Origin: an uncultured Prevotellaceae bacterium
GTDB taxonomy: Bacteria; Bacteroidota; Bacteroidia; Bacteroidales; Bacteroidaceae
NCBI GenBank assembly: GCA_900314715.1
Contig: OMWI01000004.1
Span: forward strand, 1 to 64,000
Direction: 5' to 3'
DNA: 64,000 nucleotides
Shown here in pieces: positions 1-9,400 of the stretch (its first letter is position 1; every line of letters starts with the position of its first letter). The notes below the pieces were generated by a model, which ran no database searches, was not told the origin of the DNA, and was given only the letters and a program-made list of their open reading frames with translations. The position numbers and the translations under genes are program-made.

Positions 1-187
1 TCCTTTTTGTTAGACACCTCAAAGTTACTCATTTTCCGCGACATACGGAAACTTCTGTGCCTTATTTTGTTAGACAGTTTTACTCATACTTATAACTTCA
101 GAAACTTAAGTTAAAGGAAATATGATGGGGATTCTCCATACGAAAATAGGGAAAAATCCTTGGATGTATGGGAAATAATGAGTAGAT
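1..187. other. Window edge without a recognisable gene
   Basis: No credible coding region is visible here. The only structure seen is a repeated 12-mer, TTTTGTTAGACA, at about 5-16 and 65-76, 60 bp apart, each followed within about 20 bp by ACTCAT. It could be the end of an element that lies outside the window, but there is no transposase or terminal repeat to support that. Confidence 0.4.
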
Positions 188-208
188 TTGCGGTGTATAA
201 TTTTAATT

Positions 209-466
209 ATGTTTAGCATGAGCACATTCTTGATTATCTTGTTCGTATTATTGTTGGTTGCTACCATTGCAGCCATTCTCACACCAGACGAAAAATACAA
301 GAAGAGGAATAAACGTCATTGGTGGCAGGATGAAAGTAATAGGGTGGAAAAACATAATGGAAAATACTATTTTTCAAGAGACTGTTACGGTCCGCCCATG
401 GAAGGACCGATGCCAGGTGCTAAGCCCGTGAATATGGATTCTGATGATTATTTTTTTGATGATTAG
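209..466 (+). CDS. Small single-pass membrane protein, unknown function
   Basis: Encodes about 85 residues. A hydrophobic N-terminal helix (about residues 5-24, rich in Leu, Ile, Val and Ala) is followed by a Lys/Arg-rich stretch and a hydrophilic tail that ends in acidic residues (DSDDYFFDD). The basic flank right after the helix suggests the tail stays in the cytoplasm. An in-frame TTG at 188 lies upstream, but ATG at 209 is preferred because the helix follows directly; ATG 218 is also possible. A strong hairpin terminator follows at 502-540, which supports a real monocistronic gene. I do not recognise the family. Confidence 0.6.
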   Translation: MFSMSTFLIILFVLLLVATIAAILTPDEKYKKRNKRHWWQDESNRVEKHNGKYYFSRDCYGPPMEGPMPGAKPVNMDSDDYFFDD

Positions 467-501
467 GAGGCAAATTGAGTATTTTTACTTTGACAATACA
501 G

Positions 502-540
502 ATGCTATCTTTGATGCATAATCAAAGGTAGCATTTTTAT
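502..540 (+). terminator. Intrinsic terminator after the small membrane protein gene
   Basis: A 14-bp stem (ATGCTATCTTTGAT with ATCAAAGGTAGCAT, one G-T pair) around a 5-base loop, followed by TTTTTA. It lies 36 bp after the stop codon at 466. Confidence 0.85.
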
Positions 541-579
541 GGCAAATGGATCAAAGTCAGACCTAATGACCGATTTTGG

Positions 580-1128
580 TTAAATATAAAAGCGTTTCAG
601 ACGGATGAGATATTCCATGTTGTCCTTGTCGAGTTCCGTTTCCTGCTGATAATTGCCATTACCGTCGTCATAGTAAGTATAGTTGGGAATCCAGTTTAGT
701 TCCGCCTCCATTACGTCGTTATTGATGTAGCGGATATTGAGATTGTAGTTGCCGTAGGCATCAAAGCTACTTTTGAGCACACGCATATAAATCTTTGAAC
801 CGACGACGTGATACTCGCCGCTATGCTTAACGCTGTTGCGGCCCACGACGGCACTGTAGTGCATGTCGTTTGATGTGTAAGTGCCCTTGTCGTCAAACGA
901 GAGATCGTAAATCATCAGATGGCTGCTGTTGCTGGCGGATATCCACTCCTTTTCGTTGCTGTATCTGTCAGGTTCCGTAAAGATTTCCGTCATCTTCCAG
1001 TGGGTGTTCTGTATCATCGAGCGCAACTCTTGCGATTCTTTGGAGTTCTCTTCGTTGTTGCACGAGGTCAGTACTATTGTGCCGCAGAAGGATAGGATGG
1101 CGGCAAGCATCATCAGGTGTTTTTTCAT
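580..1128 (-). CDS. Putative lipocalin-like lipoprotein
   Basis: A 182-residue protein starting at MKKHLMM; an upstream in-frame ATG at 1146 would add six residues. The N-terminus is a type II signal peptide with lipobox LTSC (Cys about 23) followed by NNEEN, so it is expected to be lipidated and anchored to a membrane facing the periplasm or outside. The mature part is short beta-rich segments including HWKMTEIF and a GEYHVVGSKIYMRV strand pair, as in small lipocalin-like Bacteroidales lipoproteins. It is separated from the upstream lipoprotein gene by a terminator and 275 bp, so it is probably its own transcription unit. The ligand is unknown. Confidence 0.7.
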   Translation of the reverse strand: MKKHLMMLAAILSFCGTIVLTSCNNEENSKESQELRSMIQNTHWKMTEIFTEPDRYSNEKEWISASNSSHLMIYDLSFDDKGTYTSNDMHYSAVVGRNSVKHSGEYHVVGSKIYMRVLKSSFDAYGNYNLNIRYINNDVMEAELNWIPNYTYYDDGNGNYQQETELDKDNMEYLIRLKRFYI

Positions 1129-1284
1129 ACAACTTTTAATCATCATTGAGCTTCAATAACCTTTAAGCTTTAAAAGGTTGATGCAAAGATAGTTAAAAGT
1201 TGAATTATATGCAAAAAAATCTGTAATGTATTTGTTTTCTATCATAGTGCATTCAAGGCATTAGGAGTATATCTAAACAGAAAA

Positions 1285-1324
1285 ATGGCTTTGGGGATTC
1301 TTAGATGCCCCAAAGCCATAAAGT
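1285..1324 (-). terminator. Terminator of the BspA/lipoprotein operon
   Basis: A perfect 12-bp stem, ATGGCTTTGGGG at 1285-1296 and CCCCAAAGCCAT at 1308-1319. Read on the minus strand it is followed by a run of T (AAAAA on the plus strand at 1281-1285). It lies downstream of the lipoprotein gene that ends at 1404. Confidence 0.85.
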
Positions 1325-1403
1325 ATAATCGTTTTTTTATCTACCGTGAATTCAATTGGCAAACATAACGGATATACTGGACGCAGAAGCGAGGGCTTCT
1401 TCG

Positions 1404-1994
1404 TTATTCATAACTTTCTTTTCTGCCGTTGTACACGTAATAGGTCTTGTGTACCTCCAGCTTTTGGTCCAAGGTTTGCCATGTTTCAATGAGGCGCTGT
1501 ATGCGCTCCTCCAATTTGTCGCCTGGAATAGTGAGGCCGCTGAAGATTGCAGACTTCTCACCATCGCCAATGAGCGATTTGCCGTTGGTACCGATGATTT
1601 CGTAGGCGAACGCAGAACCGAAGCCCAGTTTATACGATTTCGAGGCGTCGGGGGTGAAACCTGCCTTTCTCGTAATCTTCACGCTCATGGTGAATACCAA
1701 GCCAGCATCGTTCACGTTTGCGTCATTATCGGCCATGGAAAATTTGGTCTTCGTGAGTTTCTTGGTTTCTTTTCCTATTTGGGGACCTGAGGTTGTTACT
1801 TCCACGTCGAACACATCGAGCATGTCTTCACCCATGCTTACAGCGTACCAAGCAGTGGCTTTCTTGGCCGTTATCTGCTCCATTTGAGGTTCTAGGTTGT
1901 TGTTGTCATCGTCTTTGCTACAAGAGGTGAACACTGTTGTCATTGCGCTGCAGAAAAGGATGGCAGCAAACATCCAATAAAAATTCTTTTTCAT
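1404..1994 (-). CDS. Putative lipoprotein, unknown function
   Basis: A 196-residue protein with a type II signal peptide: MKKNFYWMFAA, a hydrophobic core and lipobox FTSC (Cys about 25), then a SKDDDNNN spacer typical of surface or periplasmic Bacteroidetes lipoproteins. The mature part has alternating beta segments and a C-terminal helical stretch (about residues 150-180, with KLEERIQRLIETWQ). No known domain was recognised. It is the last gene of a co-oriented run starting with the giant BspA-like gene (52 bp after its upstream neighbour, followed by a hairpin terminator), so it probably belongs with the surface proteins of that operon. Confidence 0.7.
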   Translation of the reverse strand: MKKNFYWMFAAILFCSAMTTVFTSCSKDDDNNNLEPQMEQITAKKATAWYAVSMGEDMLDVFDVEVTTSGPQIGKETKKLTKTKFSMADNDANVNDAGLVFTMSVKITRKAGFTPDASKSYKLGFGSAFAYEIIGTNGKSLIGDGEKSAIFSGLTIPGDKLEERIQRLIETWQTLDQKLEVHKTYYVYNGRKESYE

Positions 1995-2046
1995 TTTACT
2001 TTTGTTTAATTTTAAATGTTAATAATAGAGTTATAAATAGTAACGT

Positions 2047-2826
2047 TTACTTGCACTTAATCTCCTTGAACTGCCAGGTGGTGGAAGGCTCGATGAGATC
2101 GAACTCCTTGGCTTCTTCGGGCAGGGCTGGGAAGATAAGGGCGAAGCGGAGCTTCTGGTAAGGCCAGGGGATGAAGGTCTTGGCGGGTGCCATCGTGACG
2201 TTCTGCACACTGACTAACCCCAGTTTACCGCCCTTGTTTCCCTTGATGTAAGTGGCTCCCTTGATATAGACGGCAACGTTTGCAGAGTAAGCTTCCATCT
2301 CCATCTCGACGCGAGTTTCGCTGTTGGAGCATGCCACACGCAGAATCTTCACGCCACTGGCATTCTTCTTGTTCACGAATACGGGATTCTCGCGCATGTA
2401 GCGGTAGGCGGAGTAGTCGGAAAGCGTTACCTCTGCATTATGGAGGATGCTGGGGCCATCGTCTTCACGCCCAGCCTTGACATAAAGGCTGGTTATCTTA
2501 TTTGATATGTTGCGCTGGTCAGAATAACTGTATTTGCAGTTCAGCTTGGCGGCCTCTTCGTATTTCTCAAGAGCTTCTTCCCAGTTTTGCTTTTCCTCGA
2601 AAGCCTTCGCTTCTGTCATGGCGTCCTGAAAACTCTGCTCGAATTCCACCTTCTGCCTTGCCAGAATCTCCATCTCTTTTTTTCGCTCTGCCGACTCGAT
2701 GACAGCTTTGCCTAAGTTAAGCACACCGTCGATGGTGCTCCGTGTGTCCCATTTGTTCCATTCCTGTGCATTAGAAGGGAGTGCAATCAGCAACCCTAAT
2801 ACTGCTAATAAAAAAACCTTTTTCAT
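2047..2826 (-). CDS. Secreted protein with a TPR-like helical segment
   Basis: A 259-residue protein with a cleavable signal peptide (MKKVFLLAVLGLLIALPSNAQ, AxA-type site). Residues about 40-125 are helical, with a charged coiled stretch and one TPR-like pair centred on KQNWEEALEKYEEAAKL. The C-terminal half is beta-rich and hydrophilic, ending FKEIKCK. It sits between two lipoprotein genes in the same operon (gaps of 52 and 42 bp) and is therefore likely periplasmic or surface-associated. The beta half resembles accessory domains of Bacteroidales periplasmic proteins, but I could not name a family. Confidence 0.65.
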   Translation of the reverse strand: MKKVFLLAVLGLLIALPSNAQEWNKWDTRSTIDGVLNLGKAVIESAERKKEMEILARQKVEFEQSFQDAMTEAKAFEEKQNWEEALEKYEEAAKLNCKYSYSDQRNISNKITSLYVKAGREDDGPSILHNAEVTLSDYSAYRYMRENPVFVNKKNASGVKILRVACSNSETRVEMEMEAYSANVAVYIKGATYIKGNKGGKLGLVSVQNVTMAPAKTFIPWPYQKLRFALIFPALPEEAKEFDLIEPSTTWQFKEIKCK

Positions 2827-2868
2827 TTCTTTTCGTATTTAAATGTTAAAAATTATCCTTGTTATAAA

Positions 2869-3420
2869 TTATCTATTTCTTACACGAGCAGGTTCAGAGG
2901 CTCCTTCGTCAGTCACCTCGGTTGCAGTGGTGCTGCCATCGCCTCCTATACCGCCCCATTCCTCGACGATGGAGTCCCACTCCTTGATCATTTGCTTGTG
3001 GGTATCTGTGGGATGGACGAGTGTCAGGCCGCGCAGATTAAAGCGGGACATGTCGAGAATCAGTTTGTCACTGGCAATGTGGACATTTTCACCTAATGGC
3101 ACTTTTACTTCGCTGACGACGATGCTGATATTTCCGTTACTATCGACGGTGTAGTCGGTCATGCTGCCGAGGGCATTTACCAACTTGCCGTCCTTAAAGA
3201 AATACTGCGTAAAGAGGCCATGTCCGTCTTCTTGGAACGTAACCAGCAGGGCATACGCATCGTATGGTATCCCATCTAACACACCATTGGTATTCACTTG
3301 GGTGAACCATTCTCCAAGGACTGCCTTGGCGGGAGTGGGGCTGGTATTATCATCGTCAGAGCAACTGGTCAGCGCCAATAATGCTGCCAACATGCATATC
3401 AATATATGTTTTGTCTTCAT
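2869..3420 (-). CDS. Putative lipocalin-like lipoprotein
   Basis: A 183-residue protein with lipobox ALTSC (Cys about 20) followed by SDDDNTSP. The mature part begins LGEWFTQV, the usual opening of lipocalin-like lipoproteins in this group, and continues in short beta strands (YALLVTFQEDGHGLFTQYF). Its C-terminus is Gly/Ser/Thr-rich and ends PARVRNR. It starts 71 bp after the stop of the giant BspA-like gene on the same strand and precedes another secreted-protein gene by 42 bp, so co-transcription is likely. Confidence 0.7.
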   Translation of the reverse strand: MKTKHILICMLAALLALTSCSDDDNTSPTPAKAVLGEWFTQVNTNGVLDGIPYDAYALLVTFQEDGHGLFTQYFFKDGKLVNALGSMTDYTVDSNGNISIVVSEVKVPLGENVHIASDKLILDMSRFNLRGLTLVHPTDTHKQMIKEWDSIVEEWGGIGGDGSTTATEVTDEGASEPARVRNR

Positions 3421-3491
3421 AATTGTCTGTCTTTTTTTGATTATCTAAGCTTTACTTGAGCTCGTTCCCGTTCGTAAATGCGAACTTGCTC

Positions 3492-6400
3492 TCACTTAAT
3501 CACGACTTTTTTACCATTCTTGATGACGATTCCTTTAGCATTGCTATTGATGATGTGGCCGTTGAGGTCATAAACGCGCTCGGTGCCGTTGGAGTCGATG
3601 GTGCGGATGCGGTCGATGTCTGTGGTGCTGTCATCCAGTTGCATGCTGATGGAGCGAGCACCAGGAGTTCGGTTCTGCAATAGGTAGCAGCGATATGCGG
3701 GGACATGGGCACTGCGATACTCATCGGTTTCGGTAAGTACAGCATGCCATTTGCCGTCGCTCTGTAGCACATAGGCACCCAGTTCGTTGGCTTCCTTATT
3801 TCTGATCACCTTGAACGTACCGCGCAATGTGTAGTCGGTAACGCTCTGTTGATCAGACCATATTTTATTGTCAGCCTGGAGCTCCGTCTGCTTATCAGTA
3901 TTGAGATTGATGTCGCCTGTAGAGCGCACCAGATAAGGCTGTCCTGCTTCCATGGTGGTCTTGTCGGTCTCAGTGAATACCAGTTCATTCGACCGGAGGC
4001 TCTTCAAGCGGTAGACGACAGCTCCTTCAGGAATGTCGAGCGGATATGGCAGGCAGACCGTGTAAGGCACTTCGCTTCTGCTCAGCATACGGGTGTTCTC
4101 CACCTTCTTGGCTGATATTCCGTAAGGCATGACGTAGTCCACGCCATCGTAGAGGCGAATGGTATTGGCACTGAAGTTTGTCATGTTGTTTCCTACTGCC
4201 ACGTTCACTTCATCGGTCTCTCCGTACTCAGTAGGCACATAGACCAATGTGCGCTCTGTGAGTCCGATGCGCTGCAGTCCTCCGTTCTTCAGGCTATTGA
4301 CCAGTTCTGGCGAATTGCTCTCTTGTAAATCCACGTAGCGCAGTGTCTTTGCCTTGCTGAAGGACTCATCGCCAATTTCGGTGAGCGTCATCGGCATGGC
4401 AATGCGCTCCAGCTGAGTGAGTGGCTGCATGTCTTCGGTACGAAGGGCATTGATGAGCGTGTAGCGCAGAGGTGTCAGGTCGGTGACGACGGTGTTCCCC
4501 TTGAACCATCCGTCAACGCTTGTGATTCGCCTCATGTCGTCGATAGTGGCAGCAGCATGTGATGCGAAAGTGAGGAAGTTGTCGTCGTCAGAGAACAAGC
4601 CCGTGGAGATGTTGTTGGTACGTTGCCATGACGAGCCTACGTAGGCATCATCGCGGATGTACTCCTTATATAGTGACGGAAGCACATAGAAGGCATCGAA
4701 AGTAGGGTTATAGTTGTTGCACAGATTCCGCCACAAGAAGTTATCCATATCCATCTTTGGTTTTTTCTTTGCCAACAGATACATGCGGGTGAGAGAGGCA
4801 TCATCATCGAAGGCGCTCCAGTTGATGGTCTCAATGTCGTCGCCAATGACAACTGTTTCCAATGCCTCACACTCCATGAGTGAGCGGGTGTCGATTTTCT
4901 TCAGTGTCTTAGGCAGGATTAATGTCTTGAGGTTGTATGCGCGTCGCAGGGCAAACGGTGGCAGTACGTCGTTCTCCTTCACCTTGTCGTCGGTGGCGAA
5001 CCAACGGTCTTCGGCAATGATGGCATTACTCTTCACCACTTGGGCGTCGTAGAGGTCGAGTTCATACAGCGGAGCTGAGATGTTACGAGCATCTTTCCAA
5101 CCCGAATAGCCTGCCAAGAAGCGGAGGACGGCGAAGTCCTCGCCCGAGATAGGACCATTGATTTTCAGTCTTTGGATATGGCTCATGTTGCCGTAAACGC
5201 CTCTCACGTACTTGGTCTCTCCGTCGCTGTAGAGCTTGCGTTCAACGGTCAGTCCGAGTTTATCAGCCACCTGTCCATAGTTCGTAGTGGTGATTTCGAT
5301 GACGTCCTCTGAGTAATGGCTAATGTCGCCCACGATGTGGTCAGCATATTCAGCCCACTTAGTGCGATAGAGCTTTGCCAGCTTGCGCGGTACGAATATC
5401 TTGAACGAAGCGGGTAAGTCGCGGAAGGCACCGCTCTCCAAAGTTGGGATGCTGTCGGTGTAGATGTAGATGCTGTCGAGACTGACACACTGGCGGAAGG
5501 CATCGTAGCCGATGCTCTTCAGCGAATCGGGTAGGGAAACGCGCTGCAGGCTGGTGCAGTTTGCCAATGCCGAGCCCAGGTCGGTGATGTTTTGGAAGTT
5601 TCTCAACTCATCGAAGGTCCTCACGCTGCTTCCCTCGAGAATGCCGTTGATATTCTTCAACTGACTGTACTCGCTTGGGAAGAAATGCCCCTTGCGGGCG
5701 AAGGCATAGAGTGCTTCGTCGTCCTTGAAAGGCGCAGTAATCGTGTTGGCATATTGCGTCAATGCAGGCTCGTTCATGTAGTAACTCACCTGTGAATAAG
5801 GCACATAGACGGCATTGATAGGCACCTCCCATGAGTCGTAGTTCATCAGTCCGCCCCATGCATCGCTGTGTGCTCCCTTCTCCGTGAGGAATACGAGTTC
5901 GTCGAGCCCAGTGACATAGCGAGTAATCTCGTCGTCGTAGCCCGTTGTCTTGTCGCCCACAACGAGCCTCTTCAGGTGGGTGGCGTGCTCGAAGCAGCTC
6001 TCTTGAATATAGGTTGCCGACTTTGGCAGGATAACCGTCTCCAGCTGGTCGCAGAAATAGAACATATAGTCGCCCGTCTGGTTGTCCGCATCGATGAAGT
6101 CGTTTGGACCGTGACACTGGTAAGGGTGAACCTTGTCCTGCTTCAGTTCGGCACCGTAAAGGTTCAGGTAGCGCAAGCGTCCACTGGTTGGGTCGCTGTT
6201 GTTCACGTCGGCACCCGCCATGAAGCGCAACACACCGATGTCGATGCCGTTGAGCGGACCCTCCACCACCAGTGAGTCGTACTTCTGGTAGTTGCCAGCG
6301 AGCCCCATCAGGTAGTTGCCATCCATGATGGTCTGAAGACCTAACTTCTCAGCGAGCTGTCCCACGTCGGTTGTCTTCACATGGTGGATGACAGGCAGTT

Positions 6401-9400
6401 CCGTGTCGCTGACGATGTAGTCGGCATAGTGGCTCCATGCCTGCTTGTAGTCGTTCACGGCAGTGGCAGGCACGTAAATCCTGAAGCCTTCAGCCACTTG
6501 AGTGCGTGGGCTGCCTATGCCACTCGAGTCCCACCATCCGAAGGTGGTCCTGCTGTCTCCCTCCAGCTTCGCAGGGGTAGTGCCCAAACAGCGCACAACC
6601 TTCAGTCTTGTGTTTTTCTCAAAGGCACATTCTCCGATGTTGGTGACAGCGGCAGGAATCTCAATTTCGCGCAGGTCGCAATACTGGAAGGCGTAGCCAC
6701 TGATGTTCTTGATGGTCGAAGGCAGTTGGATGTTGCGCAGGTTTGTGTCGCCCACGAACCACGATCCGCCGATGTAGTCGAGTCCAACGGTCTCGAAGCT
6801 TTTGAACTCAGGGAACTCCTGAATCTTATCGTTGTTGGCAAGTCGTCCGTTGAGCCACGAGAAACCCTTTGCTTTCAGTTGAGTGGCATCGTAGATAGGC
6901 CACCATAGGCTGCTTGCCATCCAGTCCACGGCACCTGCTATCCATCCGTCGTCCTTCGGAGAAACCTTCGCGGCGGTAGCATAGTAACGCAAGTCGCTCA
7001 GGGCAGACTTCACCGCCTTGTCGGAGATGTAGAACAGACATGGCAGGAACTTGTCCTTGTACTTTGCCCATGCCGAGTCCGCCTCGAACCACTTCATTTG
7101 TCTTTCAGTCATTTTCAGTCGCAGGTTCGGACATCCAGCGAAGACACCCTTGCCCAGCTTAATCTGTTCAGGTTTGAGCGGTTCGGGGTAGTTCGCGCCC
7201 AACTCCCATGAGCTTGGGTTCAGCAACTCTGCCTGTCCGCGTCCAGCCGTGCGCAGGTAGAGCAGGGTCACCTCTCTCAACGCAGAGTTGTTGGCAAAGC
7301 AGGAGTCCTGCAGCGTGATGTCGAAGTCCAGATAGGTCTTGCCAAATGGTGCCCAACCCTTCACGTCCCAGAACGTCACATCCCTCACCAAGCTGTTGCG
7401 TCGGAAGGCGTTTTTCTTCACGTAGTCCAACTTATAGTTGTTCCACACGCCTATGTCGTTGAAGAAAGCCAAGTGCCCGCCATTATCAGAGAGGAACTCA
7501 TCCTGCGTGGCACCCACCGCCACCAAGTGCTCCACCTTATGGCCCATTACCTTCTCCACCACCTGAGTGGCACCCTTATACGCGAAGCTGTAGTCCACGC
7601 CGTAGTCGCTGTAGTTCACCGAATCCACCGTATTGGCGTAGGTAAAGAATCGCCGATACTTCTTCCACATCATGTCCTCCAGGAAATCCTCCTTGCGCTC
7701 ATTCGGGATGATGATGCTCACCTTCGTGGAGTCGAGTCCAGCCAAGATGCTGTCGCCACAGAGGATGAAGTTTTCAGGACCCAGTGCACGTGTACCGTTG
7801 CTCGAAGTTCTCAGTCGCAAGTCGATGGTTTCCAATGCTGTACAACCCACAAAGGCAGAGTCAGGGATGGCAATGACGGTGCTCGTCATCTCTGTGCTGT
7901 TCACCCCGTCGTTCTCCTTGAAGAGCACCTTCTTCAGCTGCGACTTGTTCTGGAAGGCACGCTTTGCGATGCCCACCGTGCGGCTTTCCTTGTTCGGACT
8001 GCACAGGATGTTCGCATATTGCACCGTGTCGTTCACTTCCTTCAGATAGCTGTGATACACGAGGCTTTTGTTTGGCGTCGTCAGGAGTTGTCCGCCTACC
8101 ATGCCCACCTGATGGATATTCGACAGGATATTGGCACGCATTCCCTCTCTGAACCTGTCGCCTCCCACGTCGCCTCTGATAGCGTTGAAGGCTTTGTAGC
8201 TTCCTGCCAACATTCCTGGAGTGACGAGTGAACGCATGATTCCCTTCACTTGATTCTTTTCTATATACTCATAGAACGCTTTCTTATAATAGGAGTACAT
8301 CCACCTTTGAATGAAGTTTTTCGTCAAGTCCTCGTTGATTCTCTTTGCAAAGGCAGCCAGTCCGTCCTTGGCTGTAACGGTATGGTAGAAGACGGACCAC
8401 AGTTGTTGAGACATGTAGATGACATTTCTTTCTGTGAGGCGATACACCGCAGCCTGTGAAATCAACTCTCCACTTTTGGTTATTAAATTACTTCCTAACA
8501 GGTTTCCTATGGCATTATCGATGGCTTCCACGCCGGCATAGTCGCTGAAGTTGATGCCACAGACAGTCGTGATGGATTTGAGACTCTTGCCCGCCAACCC
8601 CAAGAGCACTTGTCGCAGTTTACTGATCGAGGCGCTTTGCAGCGAATGCGCGAGGGTGGTCAGTTCCGAAACCTTCTCTGTTGCGGTAGCGGCTTCAACA
8701 ATCAGGGCGGCATCCCCCGCCTCTGCAGCACCGTATGCTCCCATCGTGTAGATCGTGATGGCTATTTCCGCAATAATCAGAGGAACATTCCACCACGACA
8801 GCGCTTGATAGACCACCTGGTCCGTATCGCCTATGCCCGACGAGGTCGTCGCAAAGCCATAGACCAAGCCGTTCTTGCTGATGTCCGATTTCGGCGATGG
8901 AGAATAGTCTGCTGCCCTGATATAATCAGCATAGATGCGCCAGTTGGGGTCGTTGATGAATTCCGTGTAGCGGTCGGGCGAAACGATGATGTGGAAGTCC
9001 GGGTTGATGGTCGGTCTTGCGGCAACCACCTCCTCCTCGCTCATGCCCGCCGTCTCCACAGCATCGGGTATTCCGAAAATGTTGTTCCCAGGAACCACGT
9101 CGTCAGGTCCCAGCGTCTCCCAGTGGTTTTCTCCATCCTGCACGTAGTAGAACAGGCGCAGCTCCTTCAGGTTGCTACAGTTGCGAAAAGCACCGTTCTC
9201 AATGCAAATCTTCAAGTCGCTATACGAGTTGGAATTGCGGCCGTTGGTTTGGTAGAACTCAATCGCCTTCAGGTCCTCGCTCCCTGCAAAAGCACCCCTG
9301 CGGATGGCGATGGTCTTGTAGTTGTAGTACGAGCCCACGTCGTTGTAGATGCGAGCCACACCATCGTTCTTCTTCAGGTAGTCCGCATCGCAACCCTCCA

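Noticed and set aside
5..76. Possible insertion-sequence end (repeated TTTTGTTAGACA)
   Set aside because: Two 12-mer copies 60 bp apart, with no transposase and no target duplication, are too little evidence.
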